A stretch of DNA of 64,000 nucleotides from assembly GCA_021014945.1 (NCBI GenBank), contig MU266327.1, positions 1 to 64,000 on the forward strand, given 5' to 3'. The translations under genes and the position numbers were made by a program. Of this stretch, positions 11,451-22,298 are shown piece after piece; the first letter of the stretch is position 1, and each line of letters starts with the position of its first letter. The notes below the pieces were generated by a model. The model saw only the letters and a program-made list of their open reading frames with translations. It ran no database searches and was not told where the DNA came from. Source of the stretch: Leucogyrophana mollusca (Eukaryota > Basidiomycota > Agaricomycetes > Boletales).

Positions 11451-14400
11451 ATGTCTGCTACTGATATCTTGCTCACTGATCACCAAGTTGACGACGCGTA
11501 CGATGCATCTTGTGAGACCGCAGTGTACATTTCTGACGCCATCTTAAGCACGGTCACTCCTAGCAAGACCGAGGAGAATGGGAATCACTTTCTTCGCCGA
11601 TGGCAGAAATGGTGAGTTATATCATGACTAGGTATCAGTGCGCTTGACGCCCTTCACAATAAAACAGGGACAGCAAGACGTATACATGGCTTCCACACGA
11701 TCCATCAACTGTGGAATCGGAACCTGTCAGAGAAGATGTTCACAATTATTTCTACGTGAATGTGCGATATATGGATGTCAGAGGTACACTTGATGATTTG
11801 AGTCAGCTCGAGTATCTCTGGTTTGAATTGACCCTTGCGTCCAGCGAAGCCCAACGTCGTCCTCAGTGACTTCAGTTCCACTCTAATTGACTTCTTCCGG
11901 CTAGTGCCTTTTCTCATTATTGGGTGGTAACCATTGCTGAGCTCAGTGGTGATTAGATCTGCGATTGGAGACGAGTTTTTCAATTCGTCTCCAGAATATC
12001 CGCTCCTCAGATTCTTTCCCAGAATCACCGAGCTCAACGATCACTTATCCAAAATAAGGACCGCCCTTTCATCTGATCAGGATCCCAGGGATATCGCCAA
12101 ATCCATGGGTCGTCCAGACGCTGGGGGTCCGTCCTCATGCTACTTGATAGCTGACTCTGGTTGATTTGGATACAGCCCAGGCACAGGAGTCTTCCCAATC
12201 ATACCTACAGGATCTTGCGGTCCATCTCGCCATCCTCATGGAATTCGTTGAGGTAGAATTCCTGCCCGTGTAAGCGCCTCAAATCCTTGAAGCATGCGAT
12301 CGATGTTAACGCCATCGCAGCGCTGGACGCCTTAAATTGCAACTTTCGTATGGTCATATCGGCTTCGATCTTCTCACATACTACTTCGAAAAAGGAGCCA
12401 AATACTATGCAAATACAGGAGATGAGTTGGTAATTATTGCAAAATTTGACTTTTTGTGCGCATTCGCGAACCCTTTACCAGATGGGATTCGTCCTCGTCG
12501 ATGCGACTTACGGCAGTGACATTGACTCGTATGACTTGGTCAAGAAGTGAATTTACCACAGGTTGTCCACTATTCGGTCTCACTCACTATTCCTCACAGT
12601 ACTGTCATGGTTCGCGGTCGGGGACTTGAGTGGGACGGAGTCTGCTATGCTGAAAGAGAAAGAACGTACAGCATCTCGCCATATCAGGTGAGCTCTGATG
12701 CACTGTGCCTTGGCGCGGACCGCTAAATGAGCATCTAGGGGACAAAACCACTCTCGCAGTTGCCCTGCGTACCGATGTCTGCAGAAGTTGAAGCGAAGTT
12801 AATTGGTAAGTGCACATCATGTTGCTGATAATTTCTGATGATTTAACATTCCCAGAGCGCGGAAGGCTTTATGCAGCACTGTCTGGCGTTCACTACAAAT
12901 CCTGTAAGTCATTTCTGTGTATTTGTAGTAGTTTAATGCTTACCTGAATATCGCAGATGACGGGGTACGTTTGACCATTGGCGTTTTTTCGAGGGTTGGC
13001 TGACATGAGTATGTATCAGAGAAGAATCATGGTCGACCGGCAGGCATACGACTATCAAGGCGGTGGCTACACTCGCTCCCCGTACAGTTACTTCCTTGTC
13101 ATCACGATCCTAGACTAACGACCAGTTCAGAGATGGGGTTCCCACAGTGCCTGAAGAAGATATCTACCTTTTGCCAGCAACCGTATACGGGTTTGATCTT
13201 CGAAATAAAGTATGCTATACTCTGTCGTGACTGATCCGTTGTTGCCACTGACTCATTTATTTTCTAGACCTGGGAAACGTACAACATTGAACGTATTGGA
13301 CCCATTGCCTTCGACGAAAATGCTTGGGACCATCTTGTGCTGGAGGAGTCTACCAAGGTCTCGTTTTACGCAGCGTTTTTACCGCGTATCTACTGCTGAT
13401 TCCGAAACAGAACATGATCAAAGGTCTGGTCGACGTCAACAAGTACTGTAACACAAGTCGGAAGATCATGACGGACGTCATCACAGGCAAAGGTGGAGGA
13501 TTGGTACGTTTGCCCTGCTCGTTGTGAACACCTCAAAACAGCTTATGTCTGTGCGCCATAGATTGCAGTCCTTCACGGGCCACCTGGGACCGGGAAGACT
13601 CTTACAGCTGAAGCTGTTGCCGAACATCTCCAGAGACCTCTTTACACCATCAGCTCGCTGGAGCTGTCCACTAATCCCTCGACACTGGAACACAAATTAT
13701 CGCAAATTTTGAGCGTATGTCCCACTTCTCCTTCAGGTAACTTATGTTGAATTTTTCCATGAAGCTCGCGACCGCGTGGGATGCTGTCTTGTTGATCGAC
13801 GAGGCCGATGTAAGCACCTCTGCTAAGCCGCTGATCCACTGCAGCACTCATGTAGCTATCACTTAGGTATTCTTGGAGCAAAGGAGTCTTCATGAAGTCG
13901 GCTTTTCCCTTCTTACTCAGAGGTACATGGCCTGACAATAGTTAAACATTCCCTAGCTCGAGCGCAACGCTCTCGTCTCTGTTGCACTTCGTACCCTTGA
14001 GTACCATCGCGGTGTCCTGTTCCTAACCACCAATAGGATCCAGACCTTCGATCACGCCTTCTTGTCGCGCTTCTCGATTGGTGATAGCTATCGCTTTACA
14101 CGGGTCCTTCTGACTAACATCAGTGATGTCCACAGCCATCAAATATCCCGATCTTGACCAACCTGCTCGTCTGTCCATTTGGCGGAAGTTCTTTGCGCTC
14201 GCTGGGTGCCACCTCTGGGGCTCGGACGGCGGAAGCAACAGCCCTGACGACGGCTATGTTCGCTTGGATGGGCAGGAGCCGCAGTGCTACGTCTCTCTTG
14301 CGGACCTCGAGGAGCTGTCGTTGAAACCATTCAATGGTGAGGTCATTCAAAAGCCCTCGTGGAAGGTGTAACTAACGTCCTGTCAGGCCGCACCATCAAG

Positions 14401-14584
14401 AACCTGGTGCGGACTGCACAAGCTCTGGCGCTCTCTTCGTAAGCTCGTCCTATCATGACTATCTCCCCCAGGCTAATGTTGGGGCCCTGGGTTTAGGAAC
14501 GAGCCCCTCGCCCTCGATCACGTGAAAGTTGTAGTTCAAGCACAAGAAAAGTTCTTGACGGAGTTTGCCCAGATTCATGCTTGA
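11451..14584 (+). CDS. AAA+ ATPase with DUF7025-type N-terminal region, tandem copy 1
   Basis: Seen: about sixteen short exons from the ATG at 11451 to the TGA at 14582-14584. The N-terminal part has HFLRRWQKW, HNYFYVNVRYMD, FSSTLIDFFR, AIGDEFFN and LSYGHIGFDLLTYYFEKG, typical of the region Pfam calls DUF7025, then ALSGVHYKS. The AAA+ module has Walker A HGPPGTGKT, Walker B AVLLIDEAD, the FLTTNRIQTFD region with the arginine-finger neighbourhood (SRFSI), and a C-terminal lid with IWRKFFALAG and GRTIKNLVRTAQALA. Known: these P-loop ATPases are common and expanded in filamentous fungi; their substrate is unknown. Both Walker motifs are intact, so activity is plausible. The intron at 11900-11956 uses GC-AG borders. 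The copy lies 543 bp upstream of a paralogue in the same orientation, clearly a tandem duplication. Several exon borders were placed by comparison with that paralogue. Confidence 0.85.
11900..11956 (+). other. GC-AG intron in AAA+ copy 1
   Basis: The exon ends in the codon start CG, the intron runs from GCTAGT to GATTAG (57 nt), and the next exon opens A-TCT-GCG-ATT, giving R-S-A-I-G-D-E. The paralogue splits the same Arg codon in the same phase with a GT-AG intron (15650-15700). Every nearby GT donor I tried shifts the frame into stops. Confidence 0.8.
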
Positions 14585-15127
14585 GGTCTTTAGGTGTCCG
14601 TTGTTCCTCAAGTCTACCCTTGTCGTGTTGTACGCTACAGAAAATGGTAAATGAAACCGTGGCTGTAATCTGGTCAGATGGCTTCATCAGCACAGGTAGC
14701 GGAGGTTATGCGCAGGGGACTGACTGGGATATCATTTTAACGCGCATGGACATGGAATATTTCTGACACTCTTCACATCGAAGGTTCTCAGTTCCAGATA
14801 TCTAGGCGCTCCCAGGCACACCTTGCAGAAAGCAGTCACCCTACTATCGATGACAGCTGTATCTGATGGACCAAGGCTCGAAAGTCAGCGCCTCGACACC
14901 AGATAAGGCAAATGCATGACTCGTTTCAACAGTTGGGCGCTACTGGCGAGTACGAATTAGCCATGACGTTCACAATGGAAGCGGCGGTATGGGCGGTGCG
15001 CGTGCTTTTGTGACCCCCTGGTGATTGATGTGCCGCGCTTAACGCCCGAACTTTGCCGCCCACAGTCGTATATATATCTCTAGGCCCAAAAGCCCTATAT
15101 TCGAGCTTGCTTTGAATCATTTACACA
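14585..15127. other. Spacer between the tandem AAA+ genes
   Basis: It contains the 3' flank of copy 1 and the promoter of copy 2. TATATATAT at 15069-15077 lies about 50 bp before the ATG at 15128 and is the likely TATA box. I see no extra gene and no obvious long repeat shared with the flank of copy 1. Confidence 0.5.
15069..15077 (+). promoter_or_regulatory. TATA box of AAA+ ATPase copy 2
   Basis: A TATATATAT run sits at the same distance from the start codon as the TATATAAA of copy 1. The shared position in two duplicated genes is the evidence. Confidence 0.5.
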
Positions 15128-18100
15128 ATGTCGGACGACCTGGGTATAAGTAGGAAATTCGAGGTCAGCTGTCCACCCGCCATTGTAAACTTGACCATTC
15201 GCCGCTGACTACACACATGAACTGCGGCAGGAGGATACTGAGAGCGTGTACACCGAGCCTGCAGGAGAAAGCGAAGGGCAGATTATCTCTGAGAAAGAGA
15301 GTGAATCTACCCCCGACAAGACTGAAGAGCCAGGACACCATTTCCTCAGGCGTTGGCAGAGATGGTGGGTTAGGCTGGAGACTACGACGTCAGCACCGAT
15401 AAATGCTGATTGGGGTGCATTATAGGGATCGGCGCAAGCATGCCTGGCTTCCATATGACCCGTCCAAGGTGCCGCCGCCGCCTCCTAGAGAGGACGAACA
15501 TAACTACTTCTATGTAAACGTGCGATATACGGACCCCCGAGGTGTGCCCGAAAGTCACTGACAACTCTGGTAACGCATTTTAAATGACCCCTAGGAAAGC
15601 CAGATCTTGTCATAAGTCATTTTAGCTCAACCCTTGTCGACTTCTTTCGGTTCGTGTCCTTTTACCACCCTGGCGTCTGATTCTTCATGGTGATATGCAG
15701 GTTCGCTATCGGGGACGAATTCTTCAACGCCGAGCCAGAATGTCCGATCGTCAAACTATTTCCTCAGATACAGGAATTGAATGCGCATCTGGACACTGCG
15801 CGAACTGCGGTGTCGTCGACAAATACTGATGGTCAGAGTATCACAGATGTTGCCAAATCCTTGGGTCGTCCTGATGCTTCGAGTATGGTCCCACCATAAT
15901 CTGCAAAGTTGCTGCTGACGCGTTCATGCAAAACCTAGGCAGTGATACGGACGACCCCGCCAGGCAATACTTAACAGACTTAGTAGAGCATCTTAGCATC
16001 CTCATGGAGTTCATCGAAGCGGAGTTCAAGCCTATGTGCGTTTCCCCGACCTCCTTTTCGCCATCCCTTGATGTTAAGTTTATCATAGTGCTGAGCGGCT
16101 CAGGCTTCAGCTGTCGTATGGTCACGTTGCGTTTGATCTCCTGATTTATTATTTCGAAAGAGGTGTAAAGTACTATACACGACAAGGGCTGGAATTCGTG
16201 AGCTTCCATGTATCTTTATTGTATTCCAGCTCATCATTATCTTAGGTCGGATTCAAATTACGGAGCGCAAGTTACTCCACTGATCCGCCCAGTCCTGGTA
16301 TGAATCCGCCACCGCAGGCCGCTTGGGGTCCTGTAAATGATTGGGGAGCAAATGACCCCGTACCGAATCCGAATGGCTCCTGGGGGAACGTGAACAACTC
16401 TTGGGGAAACGCAAATAACTCCTGGGGAAATTCAGGGTGGGGGAACGTGAAGTATGATCCACCGACAAGGTGAGCGCCCCGAACCTCCCATGATGTCACA
16501 GATTCACGAAGTGCAGCTCTGTTATCGTGCGAGGCGAAATACTTGAGTGGAACGGGTATTCCTACGTCACAAGAGAGCAATCGTATACTATCACGCCTTA
16601 TCGGGTGAGTATCCATTTACCTTCTGTCTTGAAGTGCTCTCAGTGAATCCAATCATACAGGGCACTCAAGAGCTGTCAGAGCTACCCTGCATACGCATGA
16701 CACCAGATGCAGAAGCTGAGCTTATAGGTAGCAAAGTCTATTGATCTGCAGTTCACCTTGCTCACCGTCCCATGTGTAGCACGAGGTGAACTCTATGTAG
16801 CGCTGTCTGGCGTTCACTACAAATCATGTGAGTCGTTACAAGTTTGTTTTCTGCCATCGGTTCTGAAGCTTCGACATAGACCTTGGGGTAAATTATCATA
16901 ATTATTTTGAGCCAGATTTCATTAACACCTCGTCACTGCTAGCAACGAATTGTGGTTGACCAACGGGCATACAATGCCCAGTGCGGTCATACTCCGTTAT
17001 CGTAAAGTTACCTTGCTATCTTAGTGGATGAAATGAGCTCACTCAGGTTTTCAGGTACGGGGTGACCTCGGAGCTGGGTGAGGAAGATTATGATATTCTG
17101 CCATCGACGGTGTGCGGTTTTAATCTTCAGAACAAGGTGTGTTTATTGCTATGATTCTGTACTTGCCCAGTCCTGATGCGATTTTTCCAAGACTTGGGAG
17201 ACTTTCGAGGTTGAGCAGATCGAAGAGGTTACATTTGACGACAAGGCTTGGGATCACCTTGTCCTTGATGCAGATACCAAGGTTCGCTGCTCAATTACCC
17301 CCCCCCCCTCTTTATCTATGTGACTGACCTCGCTGTAGAATTTGATCAAGGGATTGGTAGAGGTCACCAAGCATTCTAATAACGCCCAAAAGGTTGTCAC
17401 GGACGTGATCACGGGCAAGGGCGGAGGCTTGGTGGGCACGCTGTTCCTCTTGTCCTCGCTACCGCTTCTTACACCACTCCTTGCAGATTGCGGTTCTGCA
17501 TGGGCCACCGGGAACCGGGAAGACATTAACGGCTGAAGCCGTAGCAGAGCACCTCAAGAGACCCCTATATACCATCAGTTCCCTGGAGTTATCTACTGCG
17601 CCCGCAAGTCTAGAGGAAAAGCTATCGGGAATTTTGCGTGTATGCTTCCCGCAATCGTTTCATAAATTTATCGCACCTGATTTGTTTGATGTAGCTCGCG
17701 ACTGCGTGGGATGCTGTTCTCTTGATCGACGAAGCCGACGTGAGGCCACACTCTTGAATTGATGACATCTTCACTAAGCCGTTTGTAATCCAGGTTTTCT
17801 TGGAGAAGAGGAGTTTACACGAGGTATTCCCCATCCTGTCTTGGGTGTTCACATTTAACTTAACCCTGTACTCTTGCAGCTGGAGCGCAACGCTCTCGTT
17901 TCTGTTGCACTTCGAGTCCTGGAATACCATCGCGGAGTCCTGTTTTTGACGACAAACCGAATCCAGACCTTCGATGACGCCTTCCTCTCAAGGTTCTCCA
18001 TTGGTGAGTTACCTGGCGTTGCTTCATCGCCTCCTTATATTGAAGGGGAATGCCACCCAGCCATCAAATACCCAGAGCTTGACGCATCCGCACGCTTGAC

Positions 18101-18509
18101 TATCTGGCGGAAGTTCTTCGAACTTGCTGGTTGTACACTTTGGGGTGGCAAGGACGTTCCTGACGATGACTTTGTTCGTTTGGACGGCAAGGAACCACAA
18201 TGCTACGTATCTCTAGCTGACCTCGAAGAGCTATCCTTGAAGCCGTTTAATGGTAAATATTATCTGTGTTTTTGAGGTCCTTCGTCTTAACCGTTCGTAT
18301 CGCAGGCCGGACGATCAAGAACCTAGTTCGAACTGCACAAGCCTTGGCACTCTCTTTGTCAGTGCCTGCAATTTCCACCGTGAGTATCCTCACACGCTGA
18401 CGTGTACATGTCGTTTAGGAACGAGCCGATCTCCCTTGATCACGTCAAGATTGTTGTCCGCGCACAGGAGAAGTTCTTGACCGAGTTCGCCCAAGTTAGC
18501 ATTGCTTGA
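15128..18509 (+). CDS. AAA+ ATPase with DUF7025-type N-terminal region, tandem copy 2, with WG-repeat insert
   Basis: Seen: about sixteen exons from the ATG at 15128 (MSDDLGISRKFE) to the TGA at 18507-18509. The order matches copy 1: HFLRRWQRW, HNYFYVNVRYTD, FSSTLVDFF, AIGDEFFN, LSYGHVAFDLLIYYFERG, ALSGVHYKS, Walker A HGPPGTGKT, Walker B AVLLIDEAD, FLTTNRIQTFD, and the lid GRTIKNLVRTAQALALS. The N-terminus is longer and more acidic than in copy 1 (SEGQIISEKESESTPDKTEE). The exon at 16246-16469 carries about 53 extra residues with six WG dipeptides that copy 1 lacks. Introns are at the same places in both copies, so they arose by DNA duplication, not retroposition. Catalytic motifs are intact. 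Function is unknown; the insert suggests copy 2 gained a new partner (inference). A cytosine homopolymer lies in one intron near 17294. Confidence 0.87.
16285..16443 (+). repeat. Copy-2-specific Pro/Asn/WG repeat segment
   Basis: Within one exon of AAA+ copy 2, about 53 codons encode a Pro-rich start and then six Trp-Gly dipeptides separated by Asn, Ser, Val or Ala. The core is an imperfect 7-residue unit (NNSWGNA), i.e. a 21-bp tandem repeat seen about three times with a degenerate fourth. The exon is 224 nt in frame, against about 64 nt for the matching exon of copy 1, and both flanking introns keep the paralogue's phases (0 and 2). Confidence 0.8.
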
Positions 18510-18816
18510 GTGGGACCACCATAAATTCTCCCAGTCATTGTAAGCGTAGGTATTGAAAGGGCTTGGGAAGAGAGACAATGTAATCTAGTCCTGTACAGGC
18601 TGCATGAATAAGTGTATCACATTTTGTGGAATCTCGAATGTTGTTGCCATGGTCGAGTAATGTGCTTACCTCGGGCTGAGCTGGAGTTGAACTGGCCGAT
18701 CATCCTTTTTGGGACATCAAGTGTTTCTCTGAACCCAAGGCTCGTGAGCCTCATTGCGAGGCCACCCTACAATCGCCGAAGTTCTGCTGCACCAAGAATT
18801 GGCCTAGGTTTCGAGA
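18510..18816. other. Intergenic, Atg29 promoter region
   Basis: Between the stop of AAA+ copy 2 and the Atg29 start codon I see no further reading frame with motifs and no clear TATA box. The stretch must hold the end of the first transcript and the start of the second. Confidence 0.4.
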
Positions 18817-20236
18817 ATGCCATATACTTCCAACGTCCGGGTTGTAGTGCAGCTTCCATATAACCGACCCGAGCATCCCTGTCATGATCCCCCTCGAGTG
18901 CGTTTCACTTTCTAGGGTCGCACAAAACCAACGCAATATGTTATACTCCAGATCGAATGGAATGCAGAGAAAGCAAATATCCTGTGGGAAGTCATATCTC
19001 TCTCCAGAGCGAGCGATAACGGAGGCACGGACTGTGCGTTTCTCTGTCTGCTGCGCCACACTTCTGGCTCATTTCTCTCCGACCTCGCAAGGGAAGGGCC
19101 TCGCTGCTCATCTAGAAGTACCACTACCTTATCTCCTCTATCGTGCGCAAGCTCGATACGAGGAAGATCTCAGAGGTTTGCAAGACATCAAGGGGGTGTT
19201 CAGCAACCCCAGTGGCACACAACCCGTCCCAAAGTCGAACGAAGCCACGCCGGTACTTCCGGGACGGCCTCTCTCTATCCGTATACCAACTGGACGACCC
19301 GTTAACTCACTTGGAAGTGCTGCTCGCCTCTCGGCGGTGTCATCTTCGGGCCGATTGTCTACACCAATGGGTGTTCGGGCCCGTTTGAACTCTCTAGGGC
19401 ACACGAAAGGGTCTTCATCGTCGACAGTAACGCTTCAAGGCCCAAAAAGGGCCCAGCCACATTTACGACCTGCTACTCCGTCATCCTCCGATGAAACCGA
19501 CTCTGAAGACGAACAGGCTGCAAAGGAAGAAGAGGCGGACCGCAAGCAGGAAGAGCAGGAGGCCCTGGACCGCAAGCTGGCGAACTTGCAAAAGATGATG
19601 ACCAGCGAGGTGGTAGGGCTCGTTGGGTCGCCAGTGTCGTCCAGCAAGGGAAAGGATATTATTCGTGGACGTGCCCCTGTTTCTCCATCGAGCCGATACA
19701 TACATGAGAGTTTCCGTAGAGATGACACCCGAAATCGGGACCACAGCGCCAGTGTGTCCAGTGCGAGTTCTCCGCAAGGCTCTATTCCTTCCATTCCTTC
19801 CCCACCGCCCGAGTCACAGCCACAATCACCCATCAGCAGACACTTGTCGACGAGCAAATCCTCGAGCCCGCCTGCGCTCTCGGTTCGCAATGCGAGGGGA
19901 CAAGCACATATGCGATACGGTGCACTTGTAGCTCAGGCAAATGCAAGCGAGCAGGAAAGCAACCAGGGATCTTCTGCTTCCAGCTTCAGCGACTTAAGTG
20001 GTCAGTCGCGTACCACATTCAGGTCTTCATTAGCCATGCCTTACTGTCTATTCCTTTACAGATGCAAGTCTCTCTGCGTCTGCATTGGAGAGTGCCCTCA
20101 TGTCTAACATCCGTGGCGGGGGATCGCGCCTGTACGTCGCACGTCAGTCTGTCACCACTTTACCAGGCTCATCCATCCGTCCATCAGTTCCGCTATTGCG
20201 AAGAGCAGGTTTAGTAGCCGAGGCGCTCGCCAGTAA
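18817..20236 (+). CDS. ATG29: Atg29 autophagy protein
   Basis: Seen: five exons. Exon 1 starts at the ATG at 18817 (MPYTSNVRVVVQLPYNRP). A short intron leads to IEWNAEKANILWEVISLS, a second (GTGCGT to GCAAG) splits the Trp codon of GTDWKGLAAHL, and the signature VPLPYLLYRAQARYEEDLRG follows. The rest is a long Ser/Pro-rich disordered region with an acidic, helical stretch (EDEQAAKEEEADRKQEEQEA). The last exon ends in SRFSSRGARQ at the TAA 20234-20236. Known: Atg29 forms the Atg17-Atg31-Atg29 scaffold in yeast and organises the phagophore assembly site during starvation; the N-terminal folded part and a phosphorylated C-terminal tail are typical. The joined exons give the full N-terminal domain, which a single-frame reading misses. 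The last small intron (GTACGT...CCAG) is inferred from the C-terminal ending usual in basidiomycete homologues. Confidence 0.88.
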
Positions 20237-20506
20237 TACTTGTGGTTATGTCATTAAGACCTGTGTACTATGCGTATACACCCTGCCGCGCTTACGCGTC
20301 TACAAGAGCATCCTTCTACTGAGTTCTGGTTGCTTCCTGTGTACTACGCGTTTCGACTTTGCACACATATAAAGTGCCTTTCGTTCTTTCATCGCCAAGT
20401 GATCGACGTTTCCTTTGTGAGCTGTTCTTCTAAGTGACCCCGCCTTGGTCCCGAATTCCCAGCATCATCCACCACACTATCTGACGCCAAGGGAGGCTTC
20501 GCCAAC

Positions 20507-22128
20507 ATGGAACTAACATTTGTAAACGATCTAGGACAATCGTATGTTGTCGAGATTGACTCAGGCATGGAGCTCGAAAATGTCATGGCCCTTCTCGAAG
20601 CTGAAGTGAGCCACATTCTCCGCTCGCCCTCGCTGTCGAGCCCTTATATGACCTGCTGTAGTCTGGGATACCCATCAGTGAACAGAGTATTTCCTACGAG
20701 GGACGGGATCTAAGCAATCCAAAGGCGACGGTTGCTGAATGCGGGGTCCAAGACAAGGCGATGTTGCTCTTGCGGAGGAAAGTCGCGATGGCCCCGGGAG
20801 GCAGGTGAGGATGTTCTTTACAGAATGTCTCCAAGCTATGAGGCGATTCATGTGTGCTTTTAGACAGATAGAGCAGGATTCTGAAATGATGCGGCTACAG
20901 ATACTCGGTGACCCAGCCCTCATGCGCCAGCTCCAGCAAGTGCGTGCTAGTACTTCACCCATTGATTCTAGTCCATCTGATCAGCCCTGCATAATCAGAC
21001 ACAACCAGAAATCGCTGCTGCCGCTCAAAACAACCCTGCCCGGTTTGCCGAACTACTACGACAAACAAGGGAGCGGCAGCACGAAGCGGACCTTGCGCGC
21101 CAGCGAGAGATTTCTGCGCTCAACGCAGATCCTTTCGATGTCGAGGCGCAGCGGAGGATCGAGGAGGCGATTCGGCAACAAGCAGTTATGGAAAACATGG
21201 AGCATGCACTCGAGTATTCCCCAGAGAGTTTCGGCCGGGTTACGATGCTCTAGTGAGTCTTGCCACTTGGTTCCCTGGAACGGAGACTGAATGTGGCTCA
21301 TAAAGTATCCCGGTTGAGGTGAATTCGACGCCTGTGAAGGCGTTCGTGGACAGTGGGGCACAGCAGACTATCAGTGAGTAGGATCTCTTTCCGTCGATAG
21401 CTGCTTATCACAACGTGATTCTAGTGAGTCCTGAGTGTGCCGAGGCTTGCGGGTACGGTTCTCTTCTGATTGATATCTCCACTCCGGATTTACATTTCTC
21501 TTAGCTTAATGCGACTCGTTGACCAGCGGTTCTCGGGTATTGCCCGGGGAGTGGGGACGGCAAAGATACTGGGACGTGTACACAGTGCCCAGATGAGGCT
21601 AGCGGACCTCCACCTCCCCTGTTCATTCACAATTATGGAGGTCCGCCCGCTTCCCTTCCTTGTCTCTTCTTTTACTGACGAGTTGCCGAAATCCCCAAAC
21701 AGGGCCGGGATGTCGATCTTCTCCTTGGGCTTGACATGTTAAAGGCACATCAGGCATGCATTGACCTGGAGAAAAATGTCCTTCGGATCCAGGGCCGCGA
21801 GGTACGCTTCCTCTCTGAGCACGAGCTTCCCGAAAAAGCGCGCATCATGGACGCAGGAGTTGAGGAATCTGCCTCTGGCCCGTCGGGCTCTGCCCCATCT
21901 GCTCCCGCACCAGTACCGGCTCCCACATCATTCCCAGGAGGCGGGAATACGCTTGGTGGGGCTCCGGCCGGTCGGGGTCGCGGAGTACCTGTGCCGCGGC
22001 CCCAGCCAAGTCACTCCGAGTCTGCGATTCAGACTCTTATGGGACTTGGCGCCACACGTGAGATAGCGATCAGTTCATTGGACGCGGCTGGGGGTAATCT
22101 GGATGTTGCGGCATCTTTGTTGTTCTGA
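20507..22128 (+). CDS. DDI1: Ddi1-type ubiquitin receptor with retroviral-like aspartic protease fold
   Basis: Seen: the ATG at 20507 opens a ubiquitin-like domain ([18 protein letters not shown]). An intron then leads to [19 protein letters not shown] helical middle has [20 protein letters not shown] and [20 protein letters not shown]. The protease-like domain has the catalytic motif FVDSGAQQT, then [16 protein letters not shown] and [18 protein letters not shown] Pro/Gly-rich linker precedes the UBA domain ([20 protein letters not shown]), ending at the TGA 22126-22128. Known: Ddi1 shuttles ubiquitylated substrates to the proteasome and its protease domain cleaves some of them; the Asp of DSGA is catalytic and is present. 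The UBL-protease-UBA order is complete. About six GT-AG introns are needed. It follows Atg29 head-to-tail, so two protein-turnover genes are neighbours; I attach no weight to that. Confidence 0.93.
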
Positions 22129-22298
22129 CATGGTCTCTCTTCCCATTTCTTGGTTCAGAATTATAAGAACTACATTGTACCAGTAGATGGTGGTCTGACG
22201 AACGGTAGGACATAAGTAATGTAGCAGTAGAAGTACAATGCACGGAACAACCACAACGATACGAAACAGACGGCGATGGCCAGGGCGACATACAAAAA

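Noticed and set aside
19435..19890. Minus-strand ORF of 151 codons, antisense to ATG29
   Set aside because: Composition mirrors the Ser/Pro/Glu-rich coding strand; no independent signal.
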